A DNA stretch of 64,000 nucleotides, taken from assembly GCA_944381505.1 (NCBI GenBank), contig CALWLK010000088.1:104197-168196 (forward strand), written 5' to 3'. A program made the position numbers and the translations under genes. A model generated the notes under the pieces. That model saw only the letters and a list, made by a program, of their open reading frames with translations, was not told the DNA's origin and made no database searches. Source of the stretch: an uncultured Lachnospiraceae bacterium (GTDB lineage Bacteria; Bacillota; Clostridia; Lachnospirales; Lachnospiraceae). This document shows, piece by piece, positions 45,801-59,500 of this stretch (position 1 is its first letter; each line of letters opens with the position of its first letter).

Positions 45801-47254
45801 GCAAAGGTCTCGATAAAGGAGCCGCAGCCCGAGGAGCAGGCCTCGTTGAGCTGTACCGAATCCACGGTGCCGTCCTTTATCCTTATGCACTTCATGTCCT
45901 GCCCGCCTATATCGAGTATACAGTCCACCTCGGGATCAAAGAAGGCGGCAGCGTAGTAGTGGGAGATAGTCTCCACCTCTCCCTCATCAAGCATGAAAGC
46001 AGCCTTTAAGAGGGCTTCTCCGTAGCCTGTGGAGCAGGAGTAGGCTATCTTCGCATCTGGAGGAAGGAGCGACCTTATCTCCTTCATAGCCTTTATGGCT
46101 GTGGCTAAGGGAGAGCCGTTGTTGCCTTCATAGAATCTGTAGAGAAGGGAGCCGTCCTCACCAACGAGGGCAAGCTTCGTGGTGGTGGAGCCCGCGTCTA
46201 TTCCAAGGAAACAGTTCCCCTTATACTTTCTTATGTCAGACTTTTTGACGTTGGATCTCTCGTGGCGCTTTAAAAATTCATCGTACTCCGCCTGATCCTT
46301 AAAGAGAGGGTCGAGCCTCTTTATCTCGGTGTCGAGCTTTATGCCCCTTCTGAGCTTTTCGATGAGATCGTCAATGCCGATATCTGTGACCTTGAGGTTT
46401 GAAAATGCAAGGCCGTCCTCCTCGCCCTCCACAGGAAGGCTCATGGCAGAGCCCTTCGCCGCGAAAAGGTGGGAATCCTCCGGGGCTATGATGTGCTCGT
46501 CAGTGAGCTTAAGAGTCCTTATAAACGCGTTCCTCAGCTCCGAAAGGAAGTGGAGCGGGCCTCCGAGGAAGGCTACATTGCCCCTGATGGGCTTGCCGCA
46601 GGCAAGACCCGAGATAGTCTGATTGACTACCGCCTGAAATATGGAGGCCGAGAGATCCTCATGGGTGGCCCCCTCATTTATGAGTGGCTGTATATCTGAT
46701 TTTGCAAAAACTCCGCAGCGGGCGGCTATAGGGTATATGGCCTTGTAGTTTTTGGCGTACTCGTTGAGCCCTGCAGCATCGGTCTGAAGAAGGGAGGCCA
46801 TCTGGTCTATAAAAGAGCCTGTACCGCCTGCACATATGCCGTTCATCCTCTGGTCGATACCGCCTGTGAAATAGATTATCTTCGCGTCCTCTCCTCCCAG
46901 CTCAATGGCCACATCGCACTGAGGAGCGTAGCTCTGAAGGGCGCCGGCCACAGCCACCACCTCTTGGACGAAGGGCACCTCAAGATGCTTTGATATGCTG
47001 AGCCCGCCGGAGCCTGTGACTGCGGGTCTGAGGATAATGGAGCCAAGCTTGTCCTTGGCCTCCTCCAGTATGTCCGCAAGAGTATTTTGGATATTTGCGA
47101 AATGTTTTCTGTAATCGGAAAAGAGCACCTTTTCGCCTTTATCAAGTATGGCCACCTTCACAGTGGTGGAGCCTATGTCGATGCCCAGACGAAAGAGCTT
47201 TTCTTTTCCGCTTCGTATAGCTTCCGTCAATGATTCTGTATTTTTGTTCTGCAT
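42890..47254 (-). CDS. Giant 2-hydroxyacyl-CoA-dehydratase-activase-type protein (two BcrAD/BadFG ATPase domains plus DUF2229 and HgdB-like part)
   Basis: 1454 residues. Two ASKHA ATPase domains lie in tandem: [17 protein letters not shown] (about 22) with [10 protein letters not shown] and ICAGGTGSF, and [16 protein letters not shown] (about 350) with [12 protein letters not shown] and [10 protein letters not shown]. The Cys in these loops would hold a bridging [4Fe-4S] cluster, as in HgdC. Then [11 protein letters not shown] and NRCERGLG (about 633-665), a DUF2229 segment with SECYPAK and [11 protein letters not shown], and a long C-terminal HgdB-like region with further Cys. Activases inject an electron, driven by ATP, into difficult reductions. 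No separate dehydratase genes lie nearby. The family is widespread in Clostridia but its substrate is unsettled. Ribosome site AGAGGT precedes the ATG. Confidence 0.88.
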   Translation of the reverse strand: MQNKNTESLTEAIRSGKEKLFRLGIDIGSTTVKVAILDKGEKVLFSDYRKHFANIQNTLADILEEAKDKLGSIILRPAVTGSGGLSISKHLEVPFVQEVVAVAGALQSYAPQCDVAIELGGEDAKIIYFTGGIDQRMNGICAGGTGSFIDQMASLLQTDAAGLNEYAKNYKAIYPIAARCGVFAKSDIQPLINEGATHEDLSASIFQAVVNQTISGLACGKPIRGNVAFLGGPLHFLSELRNAFIRTLKLTDEHIIAPEDSHLFAAKGSAMSLPVEGEEDGLAFSNLKVTDIGIDDLIEKLRRGIKLDTEIKRLDPLFKDQAEYDEFLKRHERSNVKKSDIRKYKGNCFLGIDAGSTTTKLALVGEDGSLLYRFYEGNNGSPLATAIKAMKEIRSLLPPDAKIAYSCSTGYGEALLKAAFMLDEGEVETISHYYAAAFFDPEVDCILDIGGQDMKCIRIKDGTVDSVQLNEACSSGCGSFIETFAKSLNYSVEDFAKEALFAENPTDLGQRCTVFMNSNVKQAQKEGATVADISAGLAYSVIKNALYKVIKITSAKDLGNHIVTQGGTFYNDAVLRSFEKISGAEAIRPDIAGIMGAFGAALIARERYQGKATTMLPIDKIIDLKYRTAMTRCQGCNNHCVLTINQFEGNRNFVSGNRCERGLGKEKSRKEIPNLFDYKLKRMFGYEALPEDEAIRGTVGIPRVLNMYENYPFWAVFFRELKFRTVLSPVSTRQIYELGIESIPSESECYPAKIVHGHVEWLIKNNVRFIFYPCIPYERNETPDAGNHYNCPMVTSYAENIKNNVESLRDNDIDFMNPFLAFTSEEILTEALVKEFTSKYGSETVNKYGDTVPPMTAEEIRRAAHLAWKELLKSREDMEKKGEETLKWMKDTGHRGIVLAGRPYHTDPEIHHGIPEMICSYGFAVLTEDSISHLGKVERPIIVTDQWMYHSRLYRAASFVKTRDDLDLVQLNSFGCGLDAVTTDQVSDILTGSGKIYTVLKIDEVNNLGAARIRIRSLIAALRVRDERHIKRQVRSSAYNRQLFTKSMKKDYTLLCPQMSPIHFSLLEPAIRNFGYKIEVLQNDNKSAVDTGLKYVNNDACYPSLIVIGQIMEALLSGKYDLDRTAVLMSQTGGGCRASNYIGFIRRALERAGMSQIPVISINANGMETNPGFKITLPLLTKAMQAIVYGDIFMRCLYATRPYELKKGSADRLHKKWFKICVKQLSKKSPDFWGFSRNVKGIIRDFDRLPMSNTPKPRVGVVGEILVKFSPLANNHIVELLESEGAECVMPDLMDFLLYCFYNSNFKHEHLGGKKKTATLSNMAIKLLESFRKTAKKELSRSKHFTPPSDIRELAHMAKEFVSIGNQTGEGWFLTGEMLELIHEGVNNIVCTQPFGCLPNHIVGKGVIKELRRHYPEANIIAVDYDPGASEVNQLNRIKLMLATAQKNLRKKAK

Positions 47255-47329
47255 GCTTTACCTCTGTTAAATCAATAAAACCTATTTAAAAGCTATGGTT
47301 ATAGAAACAAAAACCAAGCCAACATATTA

Positions 47330-47358
47330 TATAGCATATTTTTGAGGGATATGCTATA
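47330..47358. promoter_or_regulatory. 10-bp dyad at the promoter of the activase gene
   Basis: TATAGCATAT (47330-47339), 9 bases, ATATGCTATA (47349-47358): a perfect palindrome. On the minus strand its near arm overlaps a TATAAT (47327-47332) that would be the -10 of the 1454-residue gene. It looks like a repressor site. Confidence 0.5.
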
Positions 47359-47395
47359 AGCAAAAGCACTGAAAATAAAGTAAGAAAAAAAACGG

Positions 47396-47424
47396 TTGAC
47401 TAAGATGCTTAGCAATGGTATTTT
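47396..47424 (+). promoter_or_regulatory. Promoter of the giant surface protein gene
   Basis: TTGACT (47396-47401), 17-bp spacer, TATTTT (47419-47424) preceded by TG at the extended -10 position. It lies about 80 bp before the start codon. Confidence 0.6.
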
Positions 47425-47502
47425 ATTATCAATATAATGGGAATTTTATGTAGGTTTCCTTGTATGTGAAAATTAAGGAGGCCTCGTGATAGGGGAGAAA
47501 AA

Positions 47503-50500
47503 ATGAAAAATACGTATATAGCAGGAAAGCTTAAGAGACACTTAGCGGGAGCACTGGTTGCGTCTATGCTTATGCAGGACATAACGGCTCTGGCTTCGAA
47601 TATTGATTTGAAAAATCTCTTTGTAAGAGAAAGCTCTGATATAGAAAGTATGGCCAGTGATTCCGAGGGGAAAGCCCGGAACAGCTCTGCTAAGAAAAAC
47701 ACTAAAACGGTTTCCGGCAGGGCTTCCTCAAAGGCTCCTGAGATGAGAGCCGAGTTTGGAGAGATGACCGGAGGACAGGTGACTGTCGACGGACTGCCGA
47801 ATGCTATTACTATGAATAAAAAAGCGGTGGCCTCGGGCCCGATAAGGATCAACTCGCTGGAGAATTCGGGACTTGATCATATCAGCGGAGTTTCTCTCCA
47901 TGTAGATCTTCCTTATATAGTAAAAGATTCGGAAGGAAATATCTTGTCTGTTTATGGAGAACCGGATTCTATAGAGCAATCAGGATACGAGCTTCTCGGA
48001 GGGCTTGAGATAAGTTACGACATTTCAGAACCTTTTGTGGCGTGGGATCCGAAAGATTCCGAAGAATATTATGAAAACAACACTCCTACGGACTTGGATA
48101 TAGCAAGTTACCTCATAGAGTCCGAGGAGGAAGAACTCCTTGATGATGAGATAGAAGAGGAAGAAGTTTCGGACATGGATAAAGCAGACCCTGAAGAGGA
48201 TTCACAGGGTGCCGGTGATGAAGAAGATTCAAATCCTATGGGGGGGGGGCAGAACAATAACGGTTCTCAGGGCTCCCATGAATCGGAAGGTGATGATGTA
48301 ACTACTCCTGATGAGAGCGAGGATGATGTGACAGCCGGTGCCGATACAGAGAATGGCGACAGTGAGGGTGCCGATACAGATGACTCTGTTGAGGGAGGTT
48401 CGGATACTGAAGGATCCGAAACAGAGAACACAGACACAGATGATTCCGATAATGACAACTCCGGAAGTGAAGAGGACAGCGAGAGTTCGAACTCTGATGA
48501 TAAGAACAATTCCGAAACAGAAAATGGAGGAAACGAGAACAGTTCGGAGAGCTCGGAAAATATCGGGAACGAATCAGAATCCGATAACAGTACAAAGCCT
48601 GATACCGGTTCGGAAAGCCCGGACAGTTCAGATAAAGAAAGTGGGGATACCGGTTCGGGAAACTCTGACAGAAGTTCTTCGGAAAATTCCGACAGCGGTT
48701 CAGACAGTGGTTTGAACAGCAGTTCCGGCGGAGATTCGGACTCCATAGAGGCTTTTGCCGTCTCGGGCGACAGCGTGTCGGGACTTCTTTATGATGACAG
48801 GAGCGTTGCCTCCGCCTTCTTTGTGGCGAGTGCGGACAGCCATGCAGAGGCTGTGAAGGAGACGAGCGGTGATACAGATGAGTCGAAGGAGAAGGAGACA
48901 AACTCATCCGAGGATTCGACTGCTGCCGGTAACAGAGTCGACAATACAGTGGACGACTCAGATACAGATGAGGGCAGTAAATATGAACAGAACGAGACTG
49001 AAAGCGACGACAAAAATCATAATAATACAGGAGATACGGATTCTTCCGTAGTAAAACCTGAAGATCCTGCAGTGGATCATGAACAGGCAGATGGGTCTGC
49101 AGAGGCTCCTGAAGCTTTCGAAGAGCCTTCCGCAAACGATAAGGAAGCATCTGATGAGAACGAGGATGCTGACGAAGCTGTAGAGACTGAGAAGGAGGGA
49201 TACAAGTACGACTTTGGGAACTCCATGGTGGTGGTAGCGGAGGATTACGACCCCTATGGGCTTGGAATGTGTACTCCCGAGGATATATTTACAGGGGCAG
49301 CTATCAGGAGCGAAACTCCAAATATAAGTCTCATGGGAGCGGCTGAGAAAACCGGTCCCGGCACGGATAATTCCGCCAAGGTGGCTTCCGAGTCGACGGC
49401 TGCTGAAAATGAGAAGGAATCGGATGATAGCGCAGACGGGGCTGAGGATAACAGGAGGAGGCTGTCTGTTCTTGAAGCGGATACTGACCCGGTAAGTTAT
49501 CTCTGGCCCAATGAGGCTCAGATGATTGACAGCGGCTATGAGTCCGGAGATCAGTATTGGCGCGGATATACGATGGTTCGCTATGAGGGAAATCTCGAAC
49601 CCCACCAGAACCCGTCAATAAATGTGAGCTTTAAGTTCTGGACTGTGGATGGCATGTCCATACCCGAGGGCACTCCGGCTACGGCTTATGCTTGGATACA
49701 TTACCTTAGCTATGAAAACTCAGACGGTTCGACATACGATGCAAAGGATGAAGGACTGTGGGCGTACTATAAGGATCATGTATGGACATCTGACGGCTCC
49801 TATACCTTTATATATACAAACCTTGACTGGCAATTCAGTTTTGAGACGGGAAACGGTACCAAGGATGAAAATGACAAGGCGCAGGGACGAGGCACTGAGG
49901 CTGAACCTGTAATTACTTGGCAGAAAAACAATTACAGCTCCCACAAGATAGTAGTGCGGAACACTTCGGGCCTTGTGAAAAACGAAGATACCGGAGAATT
50001 CTATCTGCCGGAGAATCCTGACGAATGGGCTCAGAATGACGCTGTCTTAAACGATATTTACTTCGACATCAACAATCTCAACAATACGCAGCTCTACAGC
50101 TTGAACAGATATATATATGTTGATGACGATGAGACTTCATCTCCCTCTATTGTTCCGAATCCGGATTACTCAGGAACAGATCCGAATATAGACGGACATT
50201 TTACCGGAGTATGGGGAGCAAATAATCTTTATAATTTAGACTATGATCCTGCAAAATACGACACAACAGGCGGAATGTTGGTGCTTGACGTGACGGGCAT
50301 TCCTGAAGAGATAGGAGATGGAGAAGACCCTGAAAAGATGATCGAGGCAGGCGCAAGGATACTGCCTTATCATATCCGTGGAAGAAATGAAGTCTATCTT
50401 TATGACTTCGATGTAGATATAGAGCCTCCACACCTTGATCCCAAGTGGAATGATGATGCGCCTGAAGGATATGAGAGTGGGTGTTCTGAGAAGACATACA

Positions 50501-53500
50501 GAGTATTCATACCTCATGCTGTATCTATAGGCACAGATGAAAACCCGTTAAATATTACCACTATTGGAACCCTCTATTTCGGACCCGACAATGAGGAAGA
50601 TATGGAGGGCCACAACATAGGGCTCTACCGTTGGAGTCTCTTTGATAATGGTGAAGACGGAAGTAATGAGGTATATTACTACAGCCCTGCCTATAAGGTG
50701 ACATCGGAGAAAACAGTTTCTGCCGAACAGGGATACATAGGCAAGGAGATAAGTTATTCCGTAAAGGCGGAATTTGATCCTGCCGAGGAGGTGACTGACA
50801 CCGAAAATCCTGACTACGGTCCGGGTTTCCCTTACGGCAGAGAGGAACTTCCTCCTCTTTACAGGCCTCATTTAAATGATACTCTGCCGGAGCACTTTGA
50901 CCTTACATCACTTGATATAAGAGTGGATAAGGGCGGAGAGTATGATGCTATGTCCGCTGAGGAATTTATATCCAAGTGGTTTGGCGGTAAAGATCCCCTT
51001 ATGGGGACCGGAGTAGTTCCTGATGACGAATTTAATAAGGAATATCCTATTCTTCAGTATAAGGTGGGGATAAATCAGTGGAAGGATATACATGACCCTG
51101 TTCCTGAAAAAATAGATGATGGAAACGAATGGATATTCAGGCTTGATTACACGAAAGCTATGGAGAGGCTCGCAGACTATGCGGAGCACCATACTATAAG
51201 GATAAATTATAAGTATTATATTTCCTGCGCCGACGACTACCCTGATACAATAATCATAAATGGTAAGTCGAGAGTGGCGGGAGAGAGAAAAAATATTGTA
51301 GAAGGGGAGTGGATCCAACTCATTTATGATGAGAAGGGAAACCCGGATATTCTTGAGGACAGAGTAGGACAGTTCCCTATCTACAGGCCCGATAACCTTG
51401 ACAGATATTTAAAGGATGAGGCAGAGGTTGACAAGGCTTTTGAAAAATCCGATGTAAGGGGCGAACTTTGGGCTAAATATACAGATGAGTATGAGGAGGA
51501 GACAGTATTTTCGGACGATGATCCTCTCATAATACCCACCATGTCAGAGAAGGGAAGCTATGTCTTCTATCTGAGAAACTACAAGGATGCCGAGGCTTAC
51601 AATTTAATCTCCACGGTCACCCTTCCGGGCAAGGTCAGGTTGGGCTCCGCAGAAGTGGATGGCTTCGTTGCAAGAGGTTTCTTCGTAAACCCTGACATAC
51701 TCAAAATGGGAGATCCTCAGTATGAGAGAGATGAAAACGGATCCATAATTTATGATGCTGAAACAGACGAGCCTATTGAACTTCCTATACTTACTATCAA
51801 AGGTACAAAGGAGATAACGGACGAGGACGGAACGCCTACAGGGAAATACGAGGATACAGAGCTCTCCTTTACGAGAACTGAGATATTTGAGGGATTAAAT
51901 GCAGATCCTGAGGATCCTGATGATCCTAAACAGGGTCTCGACGGCTCCATATATAGGGACGACAGTCATAAAGAGTACGGAAAAGAAGGAATATATTTTA
52001 TGCTTGAGGACGAGAGCGGTCGAAAGACTTCTCTCGGAGAGTATATTGGAAAACTCACAGGATTTGTCCTTGAGTTCGGCACTGTATACAGAAAAGCTAT
52101 TCTGGAGGATGGCAAAAATGATGGCCTCACTGAGGAGGAGATAGCTGCATGTAAGGGACAGGAGAGCCAGTGCATAGAGATAGTCGGAAAGTCCATGTAC
52201 GACTCAACAAATGTCGGAAATGTCCATACCGGAATAGAGGGGTGGAAGGATCGTTTCTTTAACGAGCCCAAGGAAGACCCTCAGTATATCTATGAGAATG
52301 ACGATGATGCCACTCTTATTTATGAGCAGGTAAGAAGCATATACTCGGAACTTGACTCAAAGCGGATAGACGAAAGTGGTGTGACAACGGATCCTCTTAC
52401 GCTGAATGTTCCCATAGTGGATCCCAACGGCTACCTCCTCAAGATAAGAAACGAAGAAAATGACGAGAACTACAATGTAAATATCAAGGTCACCATACCT
52501 GACAAGGCCAAAAATGAAGAGCCGACGGAAAATGGAGAGACCTTGCCCGACAATGATGCCTTTATCACAGAGGGGATCTATATTTCCCATGCTATATTTG
52601 AGATGGGAAATCCCGAGGAGGATTTCTTCATACTCACAGGCTATGGAACAGACGAAGGAGTGGAGTCAGGCAGCGCAGGGACTGAAGGAGAACTGCCGAA
52701 TATAACCATATCATTGGAAAGCCTTAAGGTTGGCGATGCGGGAGAAGAAGGAAGCGAGAATTCCATATATAACGGGGATATTTACGCGCCCACGGACATC
52801 GGATATCCTACAGAGGCGAACCGTACTGGCGGAATATACATAAAGCTTCGTGAAAGAGACGGAGAGCCTACGGCCCTCGGAAGAAAGCTCGGAAAGCTCG
52901 CGGCTATGGAGCTTAATTACGAGAGGATATTTGAGGCCCATGTGCTTGAGGGAGAAGCGGGCAATCAGGACGATCAGGTGATAGAATTCGTGGGAACCGC
53001 TTACTTTGAGCACTCCGCGACAGCCAAGTCAGAGACCACTATAAAAGGAGCAACAATACTGCAAGCGTCTGAAAAGACAAAGAGGAACCTCTTTAATCTC
53101 TTTGGACTCTTAAAAAGCTCTGATTCCGCCTCCGCTAAGGCCAATGAGGATGTTCCGTTCCATACAGATGAAGCCACACTTGTATTTAAGAACATAAAGT
53201 CTGTGGAGGGTGAGCTGCGCTCAAAGAGGATAAGGACAGATATAATCACAGGGGAGACGGATGTCATCATAGATCCTACAGAGCTTGAAGTGCCCGTAGG
53301 ACAGTGGCACAGCTATCTCTTCTACGCGAGAAATAAAGAAGACAGTATAAACAGGAACGTAAACTTTGATATAGACATACCTTTTAGAAATGAAAGTCTT
53401 GAGGAGGGGAGAGAAGGAATGCCGACAGACGGCTTCCTGACCCAAGGCATATACCTTACTCCGGATATAGAGAGAAGAGGCGAAAAGGGTGAGGAATTCC

Positions 53501-56500
53501 TCATACTTAAAGGAACCCGCGCTGTAACGGAGGGTGAAGGAGATGAAGCCGCAGAGCGCCTTGTGGAGACCGAGATCGTCATTTCATGGGATGAGCTTAA
53601 AAACGGAAGCGGAACTTATGGATCTTGTATACTGCATCCCGGAGATTCAGGTTACCCCGAGGAGCAGAATCGCGTGGGAGGAATATATATAAGGCTCCTT
53701 GAAGCAGACGGCACACCTACAAACCTTGGCAAAGCTCTTGGAGACAGGCTTACAGGTATAGAGCTCAACTTCGAGACCTTCGAAAAAAAGAGCGTGCTTG
53801 AGGCTACTGCAAGCGATGCTGATAAGGATTACGGTATTGCGCAGGATCAGGTGCTCATGGAAATAGTGGGAACTGCTTATGAGTCTCAGAGAGCCGAGAG
53901 CCCGGTTGACACAAAGGTCCTTGGCTTTACAGGCAGAGAGAATGCATATAAGCTTCCCACAGTGGCACATGATACAGCGGCACTTAAGTTTGCTCTCGCA
54001 GCTCCTCATTTCGAGGCTCTTACAGGCTATGAGAAAGTAAAGGGCGAAGGCCCTTATTTAGGGGAGACTGTACTTTCCCACAGAGTAAATGTCCCTTATT
54101 CGGACAGATATTTCTACGAGGCAAGACTTGGAAATGCCTCCGACATGGTCATGGAAGACGGAAGGGCGTACTTTGCCTTTGACGTGGTAGACAGCGATAC
54201 CCAGAGGTCGAAGGATGAGGAATATGAGGGTGAGTGGACAGGATTCATGGCGGACTCACTCTATATAGATTCAGAAAGCTTCAAAAATGAAGATGGTACG
54301 CAAAAGGCGGCTCTCGTGGGAGTGGATATATACACTGTGGATCAACATGACGATTTATATCCCCAAAAAACCATACCGGGAGATGATATCGACCCTAAAC
54401 TCACTCTTACTGCGGCTGAACTTGAGAAATACAAGAGCGGAGACGGGGGGTCCATATCTGTAAATTTCGCCGATGTAGATGGTCTTAAGGATGAGGACGG
54501 AGCTCTTATTCCTGTATCTGCTGTAGTCGTTAGAGTAGCAAATGTGATAAATAGCCTTGGAAGCGATGAGACTCATATAAATAATTCCAATCAGTATCCG
54601 GAGATGGTTCAGGCATCCCCTGATACAGAGATGCTTCGAATAAGGATATATGGAAAGTCCAATGTCTATGAGCGGAACCTCGAACTCATAAACCGCTTTG
54701 AGTCTCGTGCTCCGGAGGGCGCAGACGGTACTGTGAATAAAAAGACAGCGGTGGATAGGGGAGATCTTGTGACTATACCTTATCCCTTCAGCGGACTGGG
54801 GTACTTCAGCGATCCCAATTACATCCCGGATTATCCCACCGGAGTAAAGATGATATTCACGGAGGCCTTCCCGGAGCTCAGTATGAATGTGGCTACCGTA
54901 AGGCCCGAGATGACGGTGGGCTCCACCTCGGTGCAGACGGATTATCCGATATATTATCCTGCCGGAGGCTGGAGACCCGGTTGGCCGAACTACAGCGGCG
55001 CTTACCATACATACAGCCGCCGAAATACCATGCAGTTAAGCGAGGTCAAGATGCCCGTCACTCTGGTGAGCGCTATGGTGACAGATCCCATATCCGAGGA
55101 TGTATCAGACCTTGAGCCTGCGGTATACAGGACTACCATGCAGGCGAGGCTGAATACCGATACGGGAAATCCCGAGGGCTTCCTCCTTGACAGGCTCCTT
55201 GTGCCCGTAAATACCGGAGAGTTCAGAGACCTCTACGGACACATCACGGAGATACGCCTCATAGGAGTGGACAAAAGTGATGAGGAGACTGTGCTCTCTA
55301 TCCCCGCAGAGACGCTTTTCGGAGATATAGCGGGAAATGAGATAACAGTGACTCCCGAGGGAGCGGAGACTGTCCTCGACCCTTCTTCCAATAGGGGAAT
55401 ATTAAAGCTCGTCACAGAGGAGGACGGAACCTTCGCCGCAAACGGAGCCTATACAAAACAGAGGGATACCTTGAAGTATCAGCTCGAAAGGGCTGACTGG
55501 GAGAAGCTCGAGGGGGCCCCTTCTGTGATCACCAAGGTGGAGGTGCATTTCGACCGCATGAAGAGGAACCTCAAGGAGGAGAGCCTCTTCAACATAGACC
55601 ATTATGGGCACATGACTTTTGGCGGAAGCTATGAGCTTCGCTCGGAGCTCTTTGTGGACAGGCTCCATATGGCGGTGCAGAGAACAGAAAACGGCACCAA
55701 TCCCATATCGGCCGTTTCAAAGAATTACGATGATGCGGGAGTGCACTACCTCGGCCATAACGAAGGCACGGATTACGGTATGCCTTCCGTAAGTATGAAC
55801 TCTTCCGTACAGAACTATACTTATTGGGCCAGCGCGCCCCTTACAAGGCCTGTGTACCCTGCTCATGGCTACGGGGCGGACGATCCGAGAAGCTTCGTTG
55901 CTCATAATCAGGAGACAGCCTACTATAATGTCCTTGATCCGGTCATAAATGTGGACGCGGATGCTTACTATGTAATGCACGAAGCTCCGGAGGGAGAGCC
56001 GGCAGGCTCCAACCAACATGCAGACACCATATACACACCTTATAATAACGCGGAGAAGAGTTTCCATGTAAGACTTGGAAGCTCCGATTCGAGATCCTAT
56101 GTTATTACCGGAGATGTGCTCCTTGAGATGCCTGTGGAGCTTACAGAGAGGACAGGCGTGGGCATTACGGAGAAGGGCTGGCTCTTTGACGATTTGTTCA
56201 TACCTAAAGAAAACTTTGATAAACTCCTCTTTGACTTTGAGAAGGAGGCGGGTACAGATGGCTTCTCAAAGATAGACTTCATTGAGTTCTACGATACGGA
56301 CTCTGTGGCCGGAGCAGAGGCGGGAGCGGAGATAGAGGGAGGCAATAAGATATCTCTCACCTCCGACGAGATATTTGCGTCCGGCGGAAGCAAAGTGCCC
56401 GGCTCCGAGTATGGAGAAAAGGGTGACAAAAAGCTGTCAAACTTCCTTGGCAATGACGGCTTGAGGATAAGCACAGAGGACCTCAAGAAAATAAATCCCG

Positions 56501-59500
56501 AGTTCGGAGAACTCAGGTATGTCAAGATAAGGCTTCACGGCTTGCAGAAGGAAACTTACTTCGATACAGAAAACGTAAACAGCAATAAGCCCAACACGCC
56601 TATTGACAACGAGGATCCTCTTGCATCGCCTTCCGATGTGGCGGAGACTGCCGCCTTCTCATTGGAACTTAACGGTAGGACGAACTGCTTCACAGAGCAA
56701 AACGCTCCGCTTACGCTCAAAGTGCAGGCTTCCAAACCCTCTCATTGGAATTTTGCGACGAATGCGGAGACGGGAGTATCAAAGGGAAATGTTGCAAACG
56801 CGAACATACATATTTTGCCCCCTGCGCCTACGGCAGGGATCAGCGTGCAGTTCGAAGATGAAAGGCTTGAGATCGACAAGAAGCTTACAAGCGACAATGT
56901 CAATAACTATAGCCTTTCATGGAGAGCAAACCTTGTAGCTCCCCTTGGAAATCTCCATGACCTTGCGGACTACGACAGGTTTATGCAAAGCTACAAGGCT
57001 GTGATCGGAAATGATTACGCTTATTATTACAACAAAGATTTGGCGTTAAACAACCGATATATGTCCATGTCCGACTTGGAAGATCCTTACTATACTGTAA
57101 GGCCCGAGGAGCTTGCAGGAGACAAGGCGTTTATCGTTACAGCCATAGGCCTTGCACCTGAGCTTGCCGACTACGGCGAGGGTGTAAAGATAAGGGTAAA
57201 TTATACCGATGGAAGCTATAAGGAATACGAAACAGCAGAGATAGAAAAAATCATAAGCGGAGCTGTATCCGCGGGAAGGACCGCCGCCATCTCCGTCGAC
57301 ACGGATATGAAAGACGGAAAGAGAGTAGAGGATGTAGTCGTAAGCTATGATAGCATACCCGGAGACGAGTCCGGAGAAAACTACAGAGATAAGTTCAACT
57401 ACACGGACTACAGCTACGGAAGCTATAACGGAAATCATACCACATGGTTGATAATAGAGGGGATATCTCCCACCTATAACGACAGTGATGTCTCGGCAAA
57501 TACTACAAATGACGGACAGTCAATAAGCGCTACCGTGATAGGAAGGGTGGATAACTGGAATGACTTCATTCCTGATTACGATCCTGCCAGCCCCTCCACG
57601 GCGAAAAACAGGATAAGTACCTCCCTGTACAAAGCCTCCATGACACCGAGAAAACCCTACCCCTATACCACGGTGTTTTCTCAGAGCGGGGATAATTCTG
57701 AGAGCCAGGATAAGGGGACCAAGGATACAGGTATGGGTTCTGACGCCCGCTATATAGTAACAGTCGGCAACGGCAATGACTCGAGCACCGGCTACAGCCG
57801 CATTTACAATGGATATCTCAGCGCCGAGATCCCTGTGGATGAAAGCCCGAGCAAGGTCGTGGGCGGTTTTAAACTCACAGACATAAAGTCCGACTCCTAT
57901 CTTATAGACAGGATGACGAGACTCTATGCCGCAACCGGAAGTGACGCCGCTCCACAGATGAGAGTGGAACTCGACAGGATACTCATAAAAGGTTTCGCCC
58001 ATGAGGGATCCCGGGGAAGTTCAGAGATACTCATTCAGAGAATAAGAGATGACGGCGAGCCGGTATATCCCAATGACACAGAGCATCTTAACGGGCGCAT
58101 TGCCGGCTATGAGCTACTCTACAAGGCTCCCGGAGAGAGCAGCTTTGTAAATGAGGGAGAGGTAGGTACAGATAAGCTGTTTAATATAACAGAGGACACA
58201 GACAGTCCCTACGGTTATGACATCACTCTCAATATAACCCGGGATATATGGCAAGCCTACGGAGATACAGAGCTTCTGCACCCTGAACGGGTATCCATAA
58301 GGACAGAGTATTACGATTCCTACAGAGAGGGAGTAAACTATGACACCGATGCGGCGAACAAGTATAACAGAGGTGTTATATACTTTGAGGGAACTCCCGA
58401 CGGATACATGTATACAGAGACGGGAGCTACCATAAATCTCCTTACACTGAATGCAGAGTGGCTTGAAAACTATGAGCCCGTGGATGCGGAAGGAACAGAT
58501 ATCGGCTTTAAGACTGTAAAAGCCGACAGCTATGCCTACCTCAGACTCAGCCCCTCGGATCCCATACTCGGTATGACCGCAGTAAAGACCTACGATGACA
58601 CCATAGAGGCCGGAAACGAGGAAAAGGTTGCGGAAAGCCCGGATGCCCATGAGGACGAGGAGAAGGTGACTCTCCCCTATGAGAATAAGACCGACACCTT
58701 CTTCAGGATAAAGCTCGGCAACAAGTCCGAGTCGGGAATGAGCGCACCAAGGCTCAATGTGAAGCTTCCCATGAACAGCGAGACCCCTCCTACCGAGATA
58801 AGAGAGGAGAGCTATGCGGGCTTTGAGCTGTACGGCATATACCTTGACAATGCCCTCATAGGAGAGGACGGCCTCACCGAACTTACGGAGATAATAATCA
58901 CCGATAAGAGGGGAGCAGGCGCACAGGGCGAAGCTGTAGACGAGTACAAATACTCTATATCAGGAGAGGCGCTGGCAGAGCTTCTGAAAAACAAGACAGC
59001 GGACGGCGGAGTATATATAGACTATAAGGCGTGGTACGAAGACGGTATCACACCTGAGATACTCTACCCTTCGAATATAGAATTCAGATTTGCTACCTTC
59101 CCGGGCTCTGTGGAGCTTGACGGAGAGGAGGCGGGCGAAGTGCGCCTCTATGGAAATATCAAGCGCTACGGAGACAGGGAAACTCATCAGGAGGTATTCA
59201 GCTCTGCGGCAATAAATAATCCGGAAAATGTAGTTAGGCGCACAGACTACAGCCTCAGACAGGTAGTGACCGAGACAAAGCCCGGCAATGGCTTCTGGGC
59301 TGATGCTTCCTTTATAGACTTCGTGGCGGGGACAGATAACCCCATAGGTTCAAACGATGGGTTGGACGCCTACGACTACGCAGGCTTTGAGGTGGAGGAG
59401 CCCAAGCCCCTCCTTAACGCCACAGCGAAATACTATAACAGAGCTGTATCAAAGGCTGCCAATACAGCCATAACAAAGGCCCTGTTCGGAACGATCCCTC

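Noticed and set aside
48241-49200. Asp/Ser-rich stretch of the giant gene as a DNA repeat array
   Set aside because: Codons vary freely and no unit recurs exactly; it is low-complexity protein, not a DNA repeat.
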